A stretch of 64,000 bases of DNA, from contig NC_067286.1 of the NCBI RefSeq assembly GCF_020740795.1, forward strand, positions 16,682,350 to 16,746,349, given 5' to 3'. This stretch comes from Apus apus (lineage: Eukaryota > Chordata > Aves > Apodiformes > Apodidae). A model generated the notes under the pieces. The model was given only the letters and a program-made list of their open reading frames with translations, was not told where the DNA came from and ran no database searches. Position 1 is the stretch's first letter. Each line of letters opens with the position of its first letter. Positions 50,919-62,510 of this stretch are shown one piece after another. The translations under genes and the position numbers were made by a program.

Positions 50919-53735
50919 CTGGGGATGCAAGCAAAAGCAACAGGGTAGGGATTTCCTTTCCAGTAGTAGGTGTGCTGACAGTGGCCTAGGACTTTAATAG
51001 AGCAACACAATTAAAACATAGAGCCCAGAGTAAGTATTTAGGGCTTGGCCACTTGGGCAATGAAGTGTGAAATGAAGCTGGAGGGAGCCCCAGGCAGGAA
51101 GGGCTCTGCGCCAGCCAGCCCCTTGCCTATGGGCTTTTCATTTGGATCGTTGCAAACCTGCCTTCAGAAAGGGGAGGGAGTGGGGGAATGGATTAGGGAG
51201 TTTTCCCTTGTTTTTGCAAAGAGGAATAACTTGGTTGTAGGGGGGGGAAAAACAAGAGCTTTTTCTTCCTTGCTCCTCCCTGACCAGGGAGCTGACCTCA
51301 GCAAGGGTTTGCTCAGCCCCAGGCAAGCCCCACCTTTAGCTAACACAATTTTTCGGCTATTTTTCCCCCTGTCTCAGGGCTGAGGAGCAGGAGGGTTTGC
51401 TCCTGGGCTTGCAGTGCGACTGGTGCCCATACTGCAGGTGGCAGTGGTGCTGTCAGGCTGGGCTCACGCCGGCTCAAACTTTGCATAATCCCGACCCTGA
51501 CAGGCTTAAGGCAACACTGACAAGCTTAAGCGACGGCTTCAAATTTAAAGCAGAATGGTTTTTCATTACTGCTGTCCCCATAGCAAGGCTCTTATTCTAG
51601 CATGAACGCTTCCTCATAGCCAAAACGTCCTTCTTGCCTCCTTTCAGGTGAGGGGCAGCAGCAGGAGAGGTGTGCCAGGAGCAGGGCTGCACGGCGCTGG
51701 CGCGGTGACGGAGGCTGGCGGGTATGTGCCTGTTTGCCTTGGCTGCCCCAGCCGCCTGTCCCACGTCCGAGACTGCTCCTGCCTCGCTCTGCCTTCCCTC
51801 TGCCCACAGTGAACCCACAGTGCAGGGCCATGGCTCCTTGCACGGGGAACCTCCTGGGTGAAACCACCTCTGTGCCTCCCTCTGCTGAGCCTACAAAGCC
51901 AGCAAGAGCCTTTAATTCCAACAGTGGGGTTTGCCACGTGTGGGAATACAGATGGAAGAATATGGGAATTGCTGTCATCCCTGTGTCATCATCGCTGGGG
52001 CAATGAGGTGCAGGTTAAGTGACTTGCCCAGGACCACCTGCAGCTTTAATGACAAGTTTCTCCTGTCACCACACATGGAAATTGGTGGCTGGTGACATGT
52101 CTATGATATTATGGAGGTGCTGGACTGCGGCTTTGGGCTGTAGCGGTGGATTAGGTGAATGAGTGAATTAGCACCTTTTTGCTGCCAGAGCTCTATGAGC
52201 TGTATCACATTCATCTGACATTGGCCATGGTTTAAAAAGGAACCTCACCCATGGGGTGACCTGAGCTGCTGTTCTGGGGACAATGGGGGCAGCCCTGCTG
52301 CAGTCTGGCAGAGGCAGCACAGCCTCAGTAGGCTTTGCAGGAAGCATTGGAGCATCCCTGCTCCTGGAAAAGGGGCTGGGGCAGCCCTGTTTCTCACTCC
52401 CACCTTGTACTGACCAGCCTCCCGAAACTGGACTTACCGATGCGTCTCCTTCCAAGCCTCAGTCTGCCTTTCCAATGGTGTGGGCTTCTGGTCCAGCCGT
52501 GCGTGGCAGGGACATCCTGCAGGGTGAGACGGGGCCCTGGCAGGCACAGAGCCGAGGGGGCAGCAGGGACAGTGGCTGCACAGCACAGCTGAAACAGGAA
52601 AGTCTGCTTTGCCAGCCCAGGAACCAGGCGGCCCCAGCAGCTCTGCTGGCCCCACCTTGCCACTGACCAAAGCAGTGCTCGCGCAGGCAGAAAGCAAGCA
52701 GGGAACTCCCTTGCCGTACCAGGAAGCAAAACCTGCCCTCCTGCCTGCAGGAAGCCAGCAGGCATCACTGCCCAGTTCTGTGCCCTAGCAAACTCACTTC
52801 TTCAAGTTATCTCTGCAGCAATGCTGGGTTGGACTGTGTGGCTGCAGGCACTTAGTACAAGGGGACAAAAACCTGCAAGGGGGTGGATACTTGCAAGTTA
52901 GCAGGTCCACGGCTGCATCTATTTCTGGTAAGCTCTGCACCCAGGGAGCCCAGCTCATTGGCCTGCAGGGCCATGTGGTGGTTTGATGCACCATGTGAGG
53001 GCCTGGGAAATGTGTGCAGTGTGGGGATGAACAGGGATGCTGAGCTCCAACATGGCAGGGAGGACAGATCAGGTGGAGGGCCACTGCTTGGGTGGCTCCA
53101 TTCTCTACTGCCAACAGGAGCAGCACTGGGAGCATGGCCAGGAACAATTTCACCGGCATCCCTGTCACATTATATTTATGTTTGCACACTTCTTCCCTTG
53201 CTGACAATTCAGCAAAGTCAGCCCAAATTTTGCTTTGTCATTGCAGAAGTTTGGGGTGGAAGCAGGGAGTGATGCCACAGGTGCCTGATGGCTGACACTG
53301 ATGTAAGGTGAGAGGGCCCAGAAAACAGACCCGTCCCAGCTCTGCCCAGCCTCTCCAGCTCATAGGCCCTGTCAGATTTTCCTGTGGCCACTGAGACACT
53401 GCTACATCAAGGCATGGTGCCCAGCCATGTGGGAGGTGCTGGGGCTGCCTCTCAGCCACCTGAAACACAGCCCCACTGCAAATGGCCTGCGCTCCTGCTG
53501 CTCAAAGGAAAAGCATCGCTTCCAGGCACAGGAGATGCCACACGAATGATGCTGCAGGAAATTCAGGCGAGGGTACATAGAAACCAAAACACTTTTCAGT
53601 GTTTTCAGTCTGAACTGGAAGTCCCACAGCGTGCACAGGAGAAATACATAGCAGGGGCAGGGGGAAAAGGGAACATGCTCAACAAAATCTCTCAGGGAAA
53701 GGGGGTTTGCGCACACATGCTAAAGGCTGATCTCA
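50919..53735. other. Noncoding stretch upstream of SYT8
   Basis: This should hold the SYT8 noncoding first exon and promoter, since the coding exon begins at an acceptor (cttgcatccccag). I could not place them. GC rises moderately at about 51640-51800. No repeats or other exons were recognised up to the CR1. Confidence 0.4.
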
Positions 53736-53736
53736 T

Positions 53737-54743
53737 CGACCAAGTGGAGATCAGGGATGAGTGGTGTTCCTCAAGGGTTGGTAGCGCGACTTGCGCTGTT
53801 TAACATCTTTGTTGGTGACATGGACAGTGGGCCTGAGTGCACCCTCAGCAAGTTTGCTGATGACACCAAGCTGTGTGGTGCACTAGACACAGACACAGTG
53901 GAGGGCAGGGATGCCATCCAGAGGGACCTTGACAGTCTTGAGAGGTGGGCCTGTGCAAACCACATGAAGTTCAACAAGGCCAAGCGCAAGGTCCTGCGCA
54001 TTGGGTTGGGACAATCCTAAGCACAAATACAGACTGGGTGGAGAAACGATCGAGAACAGCCCTGAGGAGGACTTGGGAGGTGTTAGTTGAGGAGAAGCTC
54101 AACATGAGCCAGCGATGTGCACTTGCAGCCCAAAGTCAACCGTGCCCTAGGCTGTATCAAAAGAAGTGTGGCCAGCAAGTCAAGGGAGGTGATTCTTCCC
54201 CTCTACTCTGCCCTCGTGAGACCCCACCTGGAGTGCTGTGTCCAGTTCTGGGGCACCCAACTTAAGGAGGACATGGAGCTGTTGGAGTGAGTCCACAGGA
54301 GGGCCATGGAGATGATCAGAGGACTCGAGCACCACTTCTATGAAGACAGACTGAGAGAGCTGGGGTTGTTCAGTCTGGAGAAGGCTTCAAGGAGACATTA
54401 CAGCAGCCTTCCAGTACCTGAAGGCCTACAGGAAAGCTGGAGAGGAACTTTTTACAAGGGCATGTAGTGATAGGACAAGGGGTAATGGCTTTAAACTGGA
54501 AGAGGCTAGATTTAGGTTAGACATTAGAAAGAAATTCTTTAGTGTGAGGGTGGTGAGACACCAGCACAGGTTGCCCAGAGGAGCTGTGGATGCCCCCTCC
54601 CTGGCAGCGTTCAAGGCCAGGTTGGATGGAGCTTTGAGCAACCTGGCCTAGTGGAAAGTGTCCCTGCCCATGCAGAGGGGTTGGAGCTAGATGATCTTTA
54701 AGGTCCCTTCCAGTCCAAACCGTTCTGTGATTCTATTCTATCA
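53737..54743 (+). mobile_element. CR1 LINE, C-terminal half of ORF2 plus 3' end
   Basis: About 1 kb of CR1. It starts inside the reverse transcriptase (SGVPQGLVARLALFNIFVGD), keeps the catalytic FADDTKLCG segment and open frame to about 54020, then breaks. The C-terminal region continues in other frames to about 54640 and the tail ends in attctattcta at 54743. Some 150 bases of unrelated sequence separate it from the CpG island that starts at about 54890. Confidence 0.92.
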
Positions 54744-54889
54744 GTAGCTCCCTTGGCAGGAGCCAGGCTGGTGGGGCTGCGGGTCTGGGCCCTCCTCCAG
54801 CAGTGGGGCAGGGACATGCCCCTGTGGGCAAGGGAAAACCTGCAGGCTGGAAGCCACCCCTCAGTGTCAGCCCCCTGCCCCCAGCTCTC

Positions 54890-55480
54890 GCTGTCGGGCA
54901 GAACGGGTGTGCTGGAACCCGCTGCGGGCCCGGGCCCGCGCCCCGCGCGCCCTGCGGCCGCTCCTCCACACGTTCCGGAGGCCCGAGCTGCCGCCGTACT
55001 CCAGCATCAGGAAACGAGAGGTGTGTGCATATATATGTTAATGCCTGTCTAAAAACGTGTATCTGTAAACACCCCAGCTCCAGCAGAAAGCGCGGCTGTA
55101 GCGCTTGCGGGGGAAGCGCGGCGGGCGGGCGCCCGCAGCGGGCCGGGCCCTCTCGCCCTCGGGCCTGCGCGGCGCCGGCTGCCAGGCCCAGCGTGGGCCG
55201 GGCCCCGCCAGCCCGCGCGGCCGCCCGCAGCTCCCAGCCCCGCCGGACGGGGAAATACAAGCGGCAGCGGCTGAGGGAGGGCGCGGGTGCCGGCGCTGGA
55301 CGGGCTGCGCCGGGGAGCAGCGCTGCGGTGAGTGCGGGCTGCCCGCAGGGGGGAGCTGACGCCGCTGCGGGGGAGGTGCGGGGACCGGCCGGGGCCTCTG
55401 AAACGCTTTCCTGCCTCCCGGCATCGTGTCCGTGGGGGGCGGCTGGCAGCGGAAACGTGTGAACAGCGCTGCCGTTGTCA
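54890..55480 (+). promoter_or_regulatory. CpG island, candidate promoter of the nucleotidase gene
   Basis: About 600 bases of very GC-rich, CpG-dense sequence (for example cgggcccgcgccccgcgcgc). A strong splice donor GCG|GTGAGTG lies at 55327/55328 on the plus strand. The first coding exon of the nucleotidase gene is preceded by a possible acceptor (ttctctttgag, ending at 56982). A noncoding first exon in this island spliced to it across about 1.65 kb is therefore plausible. That splice is inferred. Confidence 0.55.
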
Positions 55481-56990
55481 GAGGCCGGTGGGCGGAAAGG
55501 AGAAGGGAGGAAGCGGGTTTACAGCACTTGGAAGGGCAGAGCAGGAGTGAGAGGTGTTCCCCTTCCCGGAGGGGCTGCTGAGCGCTGTGGCCTCCCCTCG
55601 ATGCATTTCCGCTTTTAGAAAGGTGCTTCGGCCAGGGGAAAGCTCCTGCCTCGGCCGCCGCCTTCTGCCCTGCTCTGCGGGAGCAGACCCCTTCCCAGCA
55701 TGAGTTCTGGGTGAAAGAAACGGGGGGATGCTCAGCATCCCCTGGCTTTCCCGGCGGAAGGGCTTTCCACCCGGGGGGCAGCTGGGGGGGCCCTCATGCA
55801 AGCATTGGACCCCCGTGGCAAGGCTCCAGCCCACAGGGCTGGCGTCGGCCGAGTGCATTTCCCACCAGCCCAGGCAACACTTTGCACAGCCCCTGAATAA
55901 TAAAAATGAATTCAAGAAAATCTGGGCAAAAGAAAGGTCGCCCTAGAGACCCTGACTTGCCCTTCGTACTTCATGTTGGCTTTGGTCTGTGCGTGCACAG
56001 CCCCCCAGCTAAGTAATCAGGTAGGGCATGAACTGGTAAAGGAGGTTTAACCTCCCTGCCGTTCCCAACACGTGTGCAGAGGCATCGTTGCTGCCTCTGC
56101 AATCCAGAGAAACCCCGCAGCATGCTCGTAGGAGCTGCTGGGTGGAAGCAACCCCTGTGGGATGCCCCTTGGTGGGAATGGGAACAGTTCCCACCCCTCA
56201 GGCTGAATCCTAAATGTCCACTTCTAACACTGACTAGTGCATAGAAATTAAAGAGTACAGGGTGGAGGTTACAGAAACCACAGGACCTGGATGCACAAAA
56301 ATAAATGTGATTTCTTGTTCAGCTGCTAGGCACAGGCACACCATGTAACCCCCCCATGACTTTCATCTGCCAGACCTAACTAGGGCTGTGGAGGGGCAGA
56401 CCAGCCCCCTCAGCACCATCCTGTCGTGCCCTCACCACACATCTGGACTTACTCAGTCCTTTTACAGCTGCAAATGAGCTGCTCACACAATGAACTTGCT
56501 TATTTGTGGACACAAATTTGCCATTCAAGCAAAAAAAAGTAGTAAGAGAGGCAGTATGGATGTGAACTAGAAGCTTACCCATAAGATCTGACCTAATTTT
56601 GGCTTTTTAGACCAAATCAGTCAACCAACCGCAGTTAAAATGCATAAAGGCAGACTTATTTTGTTGGGAAAATGGTTCCACAACCACTTTAAGCAGTTCC
56701 TCCAGAGAAAAATATTCTTTGGATTGGGGGGCTGGGGGTGTGTTATGTGTGTGTGTATCTGATCTGTGGTTGGAAAGCCACAGATGAAAAGCTTTTTCAT
56801 CATATTTAATTGGAACTATTAGACCAGGTTTTCTCAGGGCACAGCTGTTGTCAGGAGAAACAGGTTCATTTGGGCTGCTCCACTTGGTGGATAGGATGTA
56901 CCCTGTCTCTTTTCCACTCTTCCCTCTCTCTAGATTAGCTATATTATAGTGTATCAGTTTAATTGGACATTTTCTCTTTGAGGCTGAAAG
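55481..56990. other. Likely 5' intron of the nucleotidase gene
   Basis: No coding exon or known repeat was seen. A short GT-rich stretch lies at about 56735-56757. If the donor at 55328 is used, this stretch is the first intron. Confidence 0.4.
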
Positions 56991-56996
56991 TTGAAG

Positions 56997-59900
56997 ATGG
57001 CAGAGCCTGAAAGCACAGTCATAAACACAGACGTGGAACAGGTAAAAGGTTGTTCATTACAAAATGCACATCCTGTATTTCTCAAGCAAGTTTTGAAATG
57101 CCACCACAGGATAGGATACACCACAACCTGGAGGTGTGGTGACCTGATTTGCTCATGCCTAAGTTTCAGCAGAAGTGGCCTGTCCGAGGGCTGCTGGGCA
57201 CCTGGTCTCATTGAGGTCCACGCAATTTCCACATGGGATGAGGTTGCAGAGCTGAACCTCCAGTTACATGGGCAGGAATGGGTACATTGGCTCACAAATT
57301 TTGGAGTCATCAGGGAGAAAGCAGCAGCTTCTGTACATAGAGAGTTTATTAGACTCTCTAGAACAGATACAAATGAAGGGTAAAACCATGAGTATGTGTA
57401 GACAAACCCAGCAGTGCCCCACTCAGCACAGAAAGACAACCATGGCTGTGCTGTGCCCACAAACATCAAAATTATGAAGCAATGCCCTCTGGTATGTACT
57501 GTCCTCAGAGCTTGTGGCACTTACCAGACAGGTTAGGATTTCACAACTGCATACCCCATCCTTGGTGGCCTGAAAATTAAGATTTGGCTTAGTACCTCTT
57601 CTCCAAAGGCCCTCTGGCATCAAGAACCATGGGTGGTGCCTCCAGTGCCTAACCTCACCACCCTTGTCAGTAGAATTCACTGCTCACCCCAAAGGTGAGC
57701 TTCTTTGCTTTCCCCCAACCCCTCTTTCCTCCCTGTCCTGCAGAAAGACCCTAGTGAGGCACTGGTCATTGCAGTGACCACCAGAGCCATCTTCAACCTG
57801 GAAAAGGAGCACAAGCTTTACTTGGAGAAGGGCAAGGAGGAGTACACAAGGCACCAGCAGGCCAACCAGGACACACCCCTGTCACCAGGCACAGCTTTTG
57901 CCTTCATCCAGGTGAGCCCCTCACCTGGCCAGGTTCATGTGCATTCATAGAATGGGGTGCAAACTCAGTTTTCCAAACTTTAGGTCTCAGCTGTCATCAT
58001 GGGGTGCAGATGTGCCTGTTCTGGCCTCTTGGCGTTGTTGCCGGGCATCAAGACCTGTGGTCCTCACCAGTCGCACATGTGAACCTCCTCCCTGCTGGGC
58101 TGTCCTGCTCCCTGCCTCCCTAGTCATGGCTTTTGCAGGATGGTTGCTCTGCCTGGCTCTCCATAACATGCTAGCCTTGCCATAGCTGATAGATGCAGCG
58201 AAACACTAACCTTGCAATTGCGAAAGAGCCCTGGCAACACCATTTGTCATGCCCCTCCAAGAAGGTCTCATCTGCTCCTTGCAGGCAGCGCAGTATGTGA
58301 ATGAGAAGATCCTGGAGAGGAGCCCAGTGGAGAAGGACCTCTTTGACATCCTGGTGCTCTCCAACAACAGCCCAGAGAGCGGCATGCGCATCATCAACAG
58401 CACCAAGCACTACGGTAAGGGGGACCCCATCCCTGGGGGTGCCCACGTCTCCCTGGGATGCTGCAAAGGCACCACAGTGGAGAATCAGTAGCAGATACAG
58501 AGCCAGGGGATACACAAGAAGGGGTTATTTTGTAAACAGGCCCAATTCCTGTTGGCCTCATGCAGCTTGCTCAGTGTGCCAGAGCATACCCAGCATACAG
58601 GCTCCCTGGCAGACCCTGGCTCCCTTCAGCCACATCCTTTGCACCAGGGGGTCTGGCAGCATTTTCCACAGCCTGGGCATCCTCAGCTACTGAAGAAACA
58701 GAGTTCTTAAAAAACTAAATCCCAGGCCAACAGTCAGGAGTGGTCATTTAAGGGAGGGGTGAAGGGAATATTTAACTGCACTCTGTGGTTTTGTAGGAAC
58801 AGCAGGGTAAGAAGATGCAGCAAGAACATGGGGAGGCTCCCCACACAGCACTGGGAAATAATTTGCTCCAAGCTCTGCATCAAATTACACTGAGATCCAG
58901 GGAGGGAAGGGGGGCTGCAATGACATTGTTACCCAATAACAGACTTTGCTCACATTCCCTGACCTGAAGGCTTGAAGATCTCCAAGTTCTGCTTTGTCAG
59001 CAATGAGGACTCCACGCAGTACCTGAAGTCCCACAATGTCAAGCTCTTCCTTTCAGCTGACAGGACAGATGTCTGCAATGCCCTCCGGAGAGGTGCGTTC
59101 TCCCCTCCATCCCACATCCCCAAACCCATATTTTTTCCCAAACAGTTTAGTGCCAGGAGGTAATTCTAGAGCATGTGCTCTCACAGAGCCAAGGGGGCAA
59201 AATGACACATTGATTATCAGCATAGTCCTGAACAGTTCAGTCTTCTGTCCCCACCAGTAGTCTGCAAACACCAGGGTTTCTTAGATGCCTTCACAAGTTA
59301 CTAAATGCTTTATGCATAATTCTGGCCATAGCTCTGCCATGGGCTGGTCATTCCCTGCCTGACATTGAAGCCTTTTAACCAAAGATGCTGCCCATTGCTG
59401 CTCCCTGGACCAATGAGAGTGCATCAGCAATTCCCAGTGCTTTGTGATGATGTCATAGAAACTTGCTTTTTCTCTCTTGATCTATGCAGAGTTACCATGT
59501 GCTCAGTGATAGATACAAGTACATGCTTGGCCTGGATTGGAGGGAGTACAGTACTAATGGGGTTAATTGCCTCCTTATTAATTTGTTTGGGTGTAAGTAC
59601 ACTAGCTATCCAAGGTCCTTCAAGGTCAGCAGCAAGCCATCTGCAGCCTGGGCTTTCCTTCACTACGCAGCACATTCCTGGGCTGTCCTTGAAGAGCATC
59701 CTTGCTCTGAAAAGTGTCTCATCCAGGGGCCTGGGTCCATGGATGAGGGCAGGCAGGGAGGAGCTTATAGGAGGCGACCTGTAACTAAACCAATAATCCA
59801 AATCAAGTGGAAGTGCCAGTCCCTATTACTCACAGCAAGGTGTGCTAAATCTGGACATTAAAGCCAGGCTTGGCAGGGTGAGTGAGTACCAGGATGACTG

Positions 59901-61207
59901 CTCATGCCTACACAACCACCCATCCTCTCTTAGCAGACCTCAGTATCTCTCCAGATAGCAATCTGATCAGCAGCACTTTCTTGTCCATCCCCATCCCATG
60001 GGGTGATAACATAGACCTAGAAAAGCTGGCCTGACCCCCACAGAAAGCCCCTGGGCTTGGAGACCCCAACATTTGCTGTGTGGGACAGGGCTGTGGCAGA
60101 CGCACAGGGAGGAGCTTGCCATGCACTGGTTGCTCCCAGGATGGGGTGTGCCTCCTGAGCAACACCTTGCTCTGTCTTTCAGGAGTCTCAGCAGCACTCG
60201 TCTTCCAGCAGGAGGTGGAGGCCCCCAGCACCCCACTCCGTGTGGTGTTCGACGGGGACGCCGTGCTCTTCTCCGATGAGACAGACCAGGTCTTCCAGAA
60301 GCAGGGGCTGGAAGGGGCAGTGCAGTACGAGCAGGCAATGGAGGCTGTGCCCATGGGAGAGGTGAGCAAGCCACCCCACTTTGATGTGCATCCACAGGCT
60401 CTGCACCCACCGTGAGCATCTCTCCTGCTAGGGCTTTGCCATAAGCAGGTAGAAAAGCACAAATCCTTTAAGATTCCCTTTGCATCCACCACTCAGTCCC
60501 TAGCATAGGTCTGATCTGGAGTCCCACAGGTGATGGATCTGGCCTGATGTCTGCTATAAGTGAGCATCAGCTCCCAAATATCCATGGTTGTGGTTACCTC
60601 CAGTGTCACCTTTTGTAGGCTAGGAGTTCTTCCTGTGCAAGTCCCTGCAGGACTTGGACTCAGAGGCGCTGCTTGCTTGGATGTATGTTCCTGGTCACTT
60701 TGGGACTAGGATGAACACCACAATGGTCACCTTCCTCCCAGGCATGCCAGTGCACAGGCCCAGAACTGCCCAGTCCTGCACCACACAGGTGTCCAGGTGC
60801 TCTTCAGAGCCCTGAGAAACCCTGGAAGAGGAACAAGTGGCTTGTACAGGCAGAGATCCCTCCCCATTTCCCATCTGCTCCTAAATGTCTTGCTGTGTTT
60901 CCAGGGTCCCTTGAAGGCTTTTGCCATGCACCTTGGGAAGATGCGCAAGAAGTTCAGCCAGGAGGAATCCCCCATCCGCACCTACCTGGTGACCGCCCGC
61001 AGCGGCCGGGACATGGGCATCCGAGCCATCAAGACGCTCCGGGAATGGGGTCTGGCCATTGATGAGGCTTTTTTCATGGATGGAGCTCCCAAGGGCCCCA
61101 TCCTTGCCCAGATCCAGCCCCACATTTTCTTTGACGACAGCCTTCATAACATCCAGGGAGCTCAAGACATGGGTGTACCCTCTGCCTGGGTCCCTTCCTG
61201 CTGCTGA
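56997..61207 (+). CDS. Cytosolic 5'-nucleotidase IA/IB-like
   Basis: Cytosolic 5'-nucleotidases of type I hydrolyse AMP (and dAMP) to the nucleoside and phosphate, raising adenosine in muscle and other tissues. Six coding exons join in phase with GT-AG introns: 56997-57041, 57744-57911, 58285-58414, 58970-59092, 60183-60361 and 60905-61207, giving 315 residues. The family signature is clear: [17 protein letters not shown] near the start, [15 protein letters not shown], and the nucleophile motif [13 protein letters not shown] with Asp179 and Asp181. Further on come YLVTARS around 242-248, a GAPKGP lysine (Lys278) and [12 protein letters not shown] with Asp292-Asp293. The start ATG at 56997 follows ttgaag. 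The protein is shorter than human NT5C1A (368 residues, from memory) at both ends. I cannot tell whether it is NT5C1A, NT5C1B or a separate paralogue, so no symbol is given. It runs opposite to SYT8, with about 6 kb between their starts. Confidence 0.93.
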
Positions 61208-62003
61208 TGGGCTGTAGGCCAGCAGACCTTTCTCCCAGCAGCACAGAGGACTGGGACATTTGAAGGCCAACCTTCTATTGGGGAGGGAAGGATTTCCTGA
61301 CCTGCAGCAAGCAAATTTCCCCTTCAGGAAAAGTAGGAAAGGCACTGCATGAGAGCACAGACTACCAGGCAAGACTTGATGCTCATTTCTGCTCCTAATA
61401 CACAGTCTCACAGGTCTTAGGATAAAGCCAAAAAATGCAGCTACTCCAGAAAGAAAGGACATCTTTGCTGTGGCATTGAGGGCCATTGCCTACATACCCA
61501 GTGGGACCCAGGGACTTTTCTGCAGAGAAACAAATGAAGCTATTGCTCCACACATGAGCTGAAGTATGAAACCAAGCACTAAAAATGTTAGCTTTGGCTG
61601 TGCTCAGACAGTCTCCAAGATCTATTCCCAGGACCTCTGTCCAAAGGAAGCCCTTAAGACCTTACCTCAGCAGACACATTCAGCTTGGTTTCCTGAGGAG
61701 ACTGATGCGCTAGCAAGTCATTCAGGCAGCTCCAACCAAACTCAGCAGAGGGAGAAAGACTTCAAAGTTGTAGAAAACCTACAAGCGTTTTAGAAATGGG
61801 TAACCAGGTTGAAGAAAGAAAGCACAAGCAGTTTCCCCTTGCAGAAGATAATATAGCACAAGTCACCTTTCTTTAGGAATGCAGACTGCTCACAAAGTAT
61901 CCTTAGGAGACCCAGACCTGTAAGACACTCAGCCCCTGGAGCTGCAAGACATGGGCTGCAACCCAGGTCCATCCAGCAGACAGAGCTACCATGTAGCTCT
62001 GAT
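61208..62003. other. Downstream of the nucleotidase gene
   Basis: Probably the 3' untranslated region and beyond. No canonical AATAAA was seen close to the stop; an AATACA variant lies near 61397. Nothing else was recognised. Confidence 0.4.
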
Positions 62004-62510
62004 CACAGAATGACAGAATCTCAGGGGTTGGAAGGGACCTCGAAAGATCATCTAGTCCAACCCCCCTGCCAGAGCAGGGCCACCTAGACTACATCACACA
62101 AGAACTTGTCCAGGCGGGTTTTGAATGTCCCCAGCAGAGGAGACTCCACAACCTCTCTGGGCAGCCTGTTCCAGTGCTCTGTCACTCTCACAGTAAAGAA
62201 GTTCTTCCTGATACTGACGTGGAACCTCCTATGGTCCAGTTTGCACCCATTGTCCCTTGTCCTATCACTGGACATCACTGAAAAAAGCCTGGCTCCATCC
62301 TCCTGACACTCACCCTTAATGTATTTGTAAACATTGATGAGGTTTCCCCCTCAGTCTCCTCCAAGCTAAAGAGACTCAGCTTCCTCAGCCTTTCTTCATA
62401 AGGGAGATGTTCTACTCCCTTAATCATCTTCGTGGCTCTGTGCTGGACTCTTATCAAGCAGTCCCCTGTCCTTCTTGAACTGAGGGGCCCACACCTGATG
62501 TCTCACCAGG
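62004..62510 (-). mobile_element. CR1 LINE 3' fragment
   Basis: A minus-strand CR1 of about 500 bases. It has the terminal octamers (tcacagaatgacagaatc on the plus strand), the tail with catctagtccaaccccc, and the ORF2 C-terminal region (encoding [20 protein letters not shown]). It belongs to the same subfamily as the plus-strand copy at 43683-44183. The right boundary is blurred by a small internal deletion near 62480. Confidence 0.9.
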
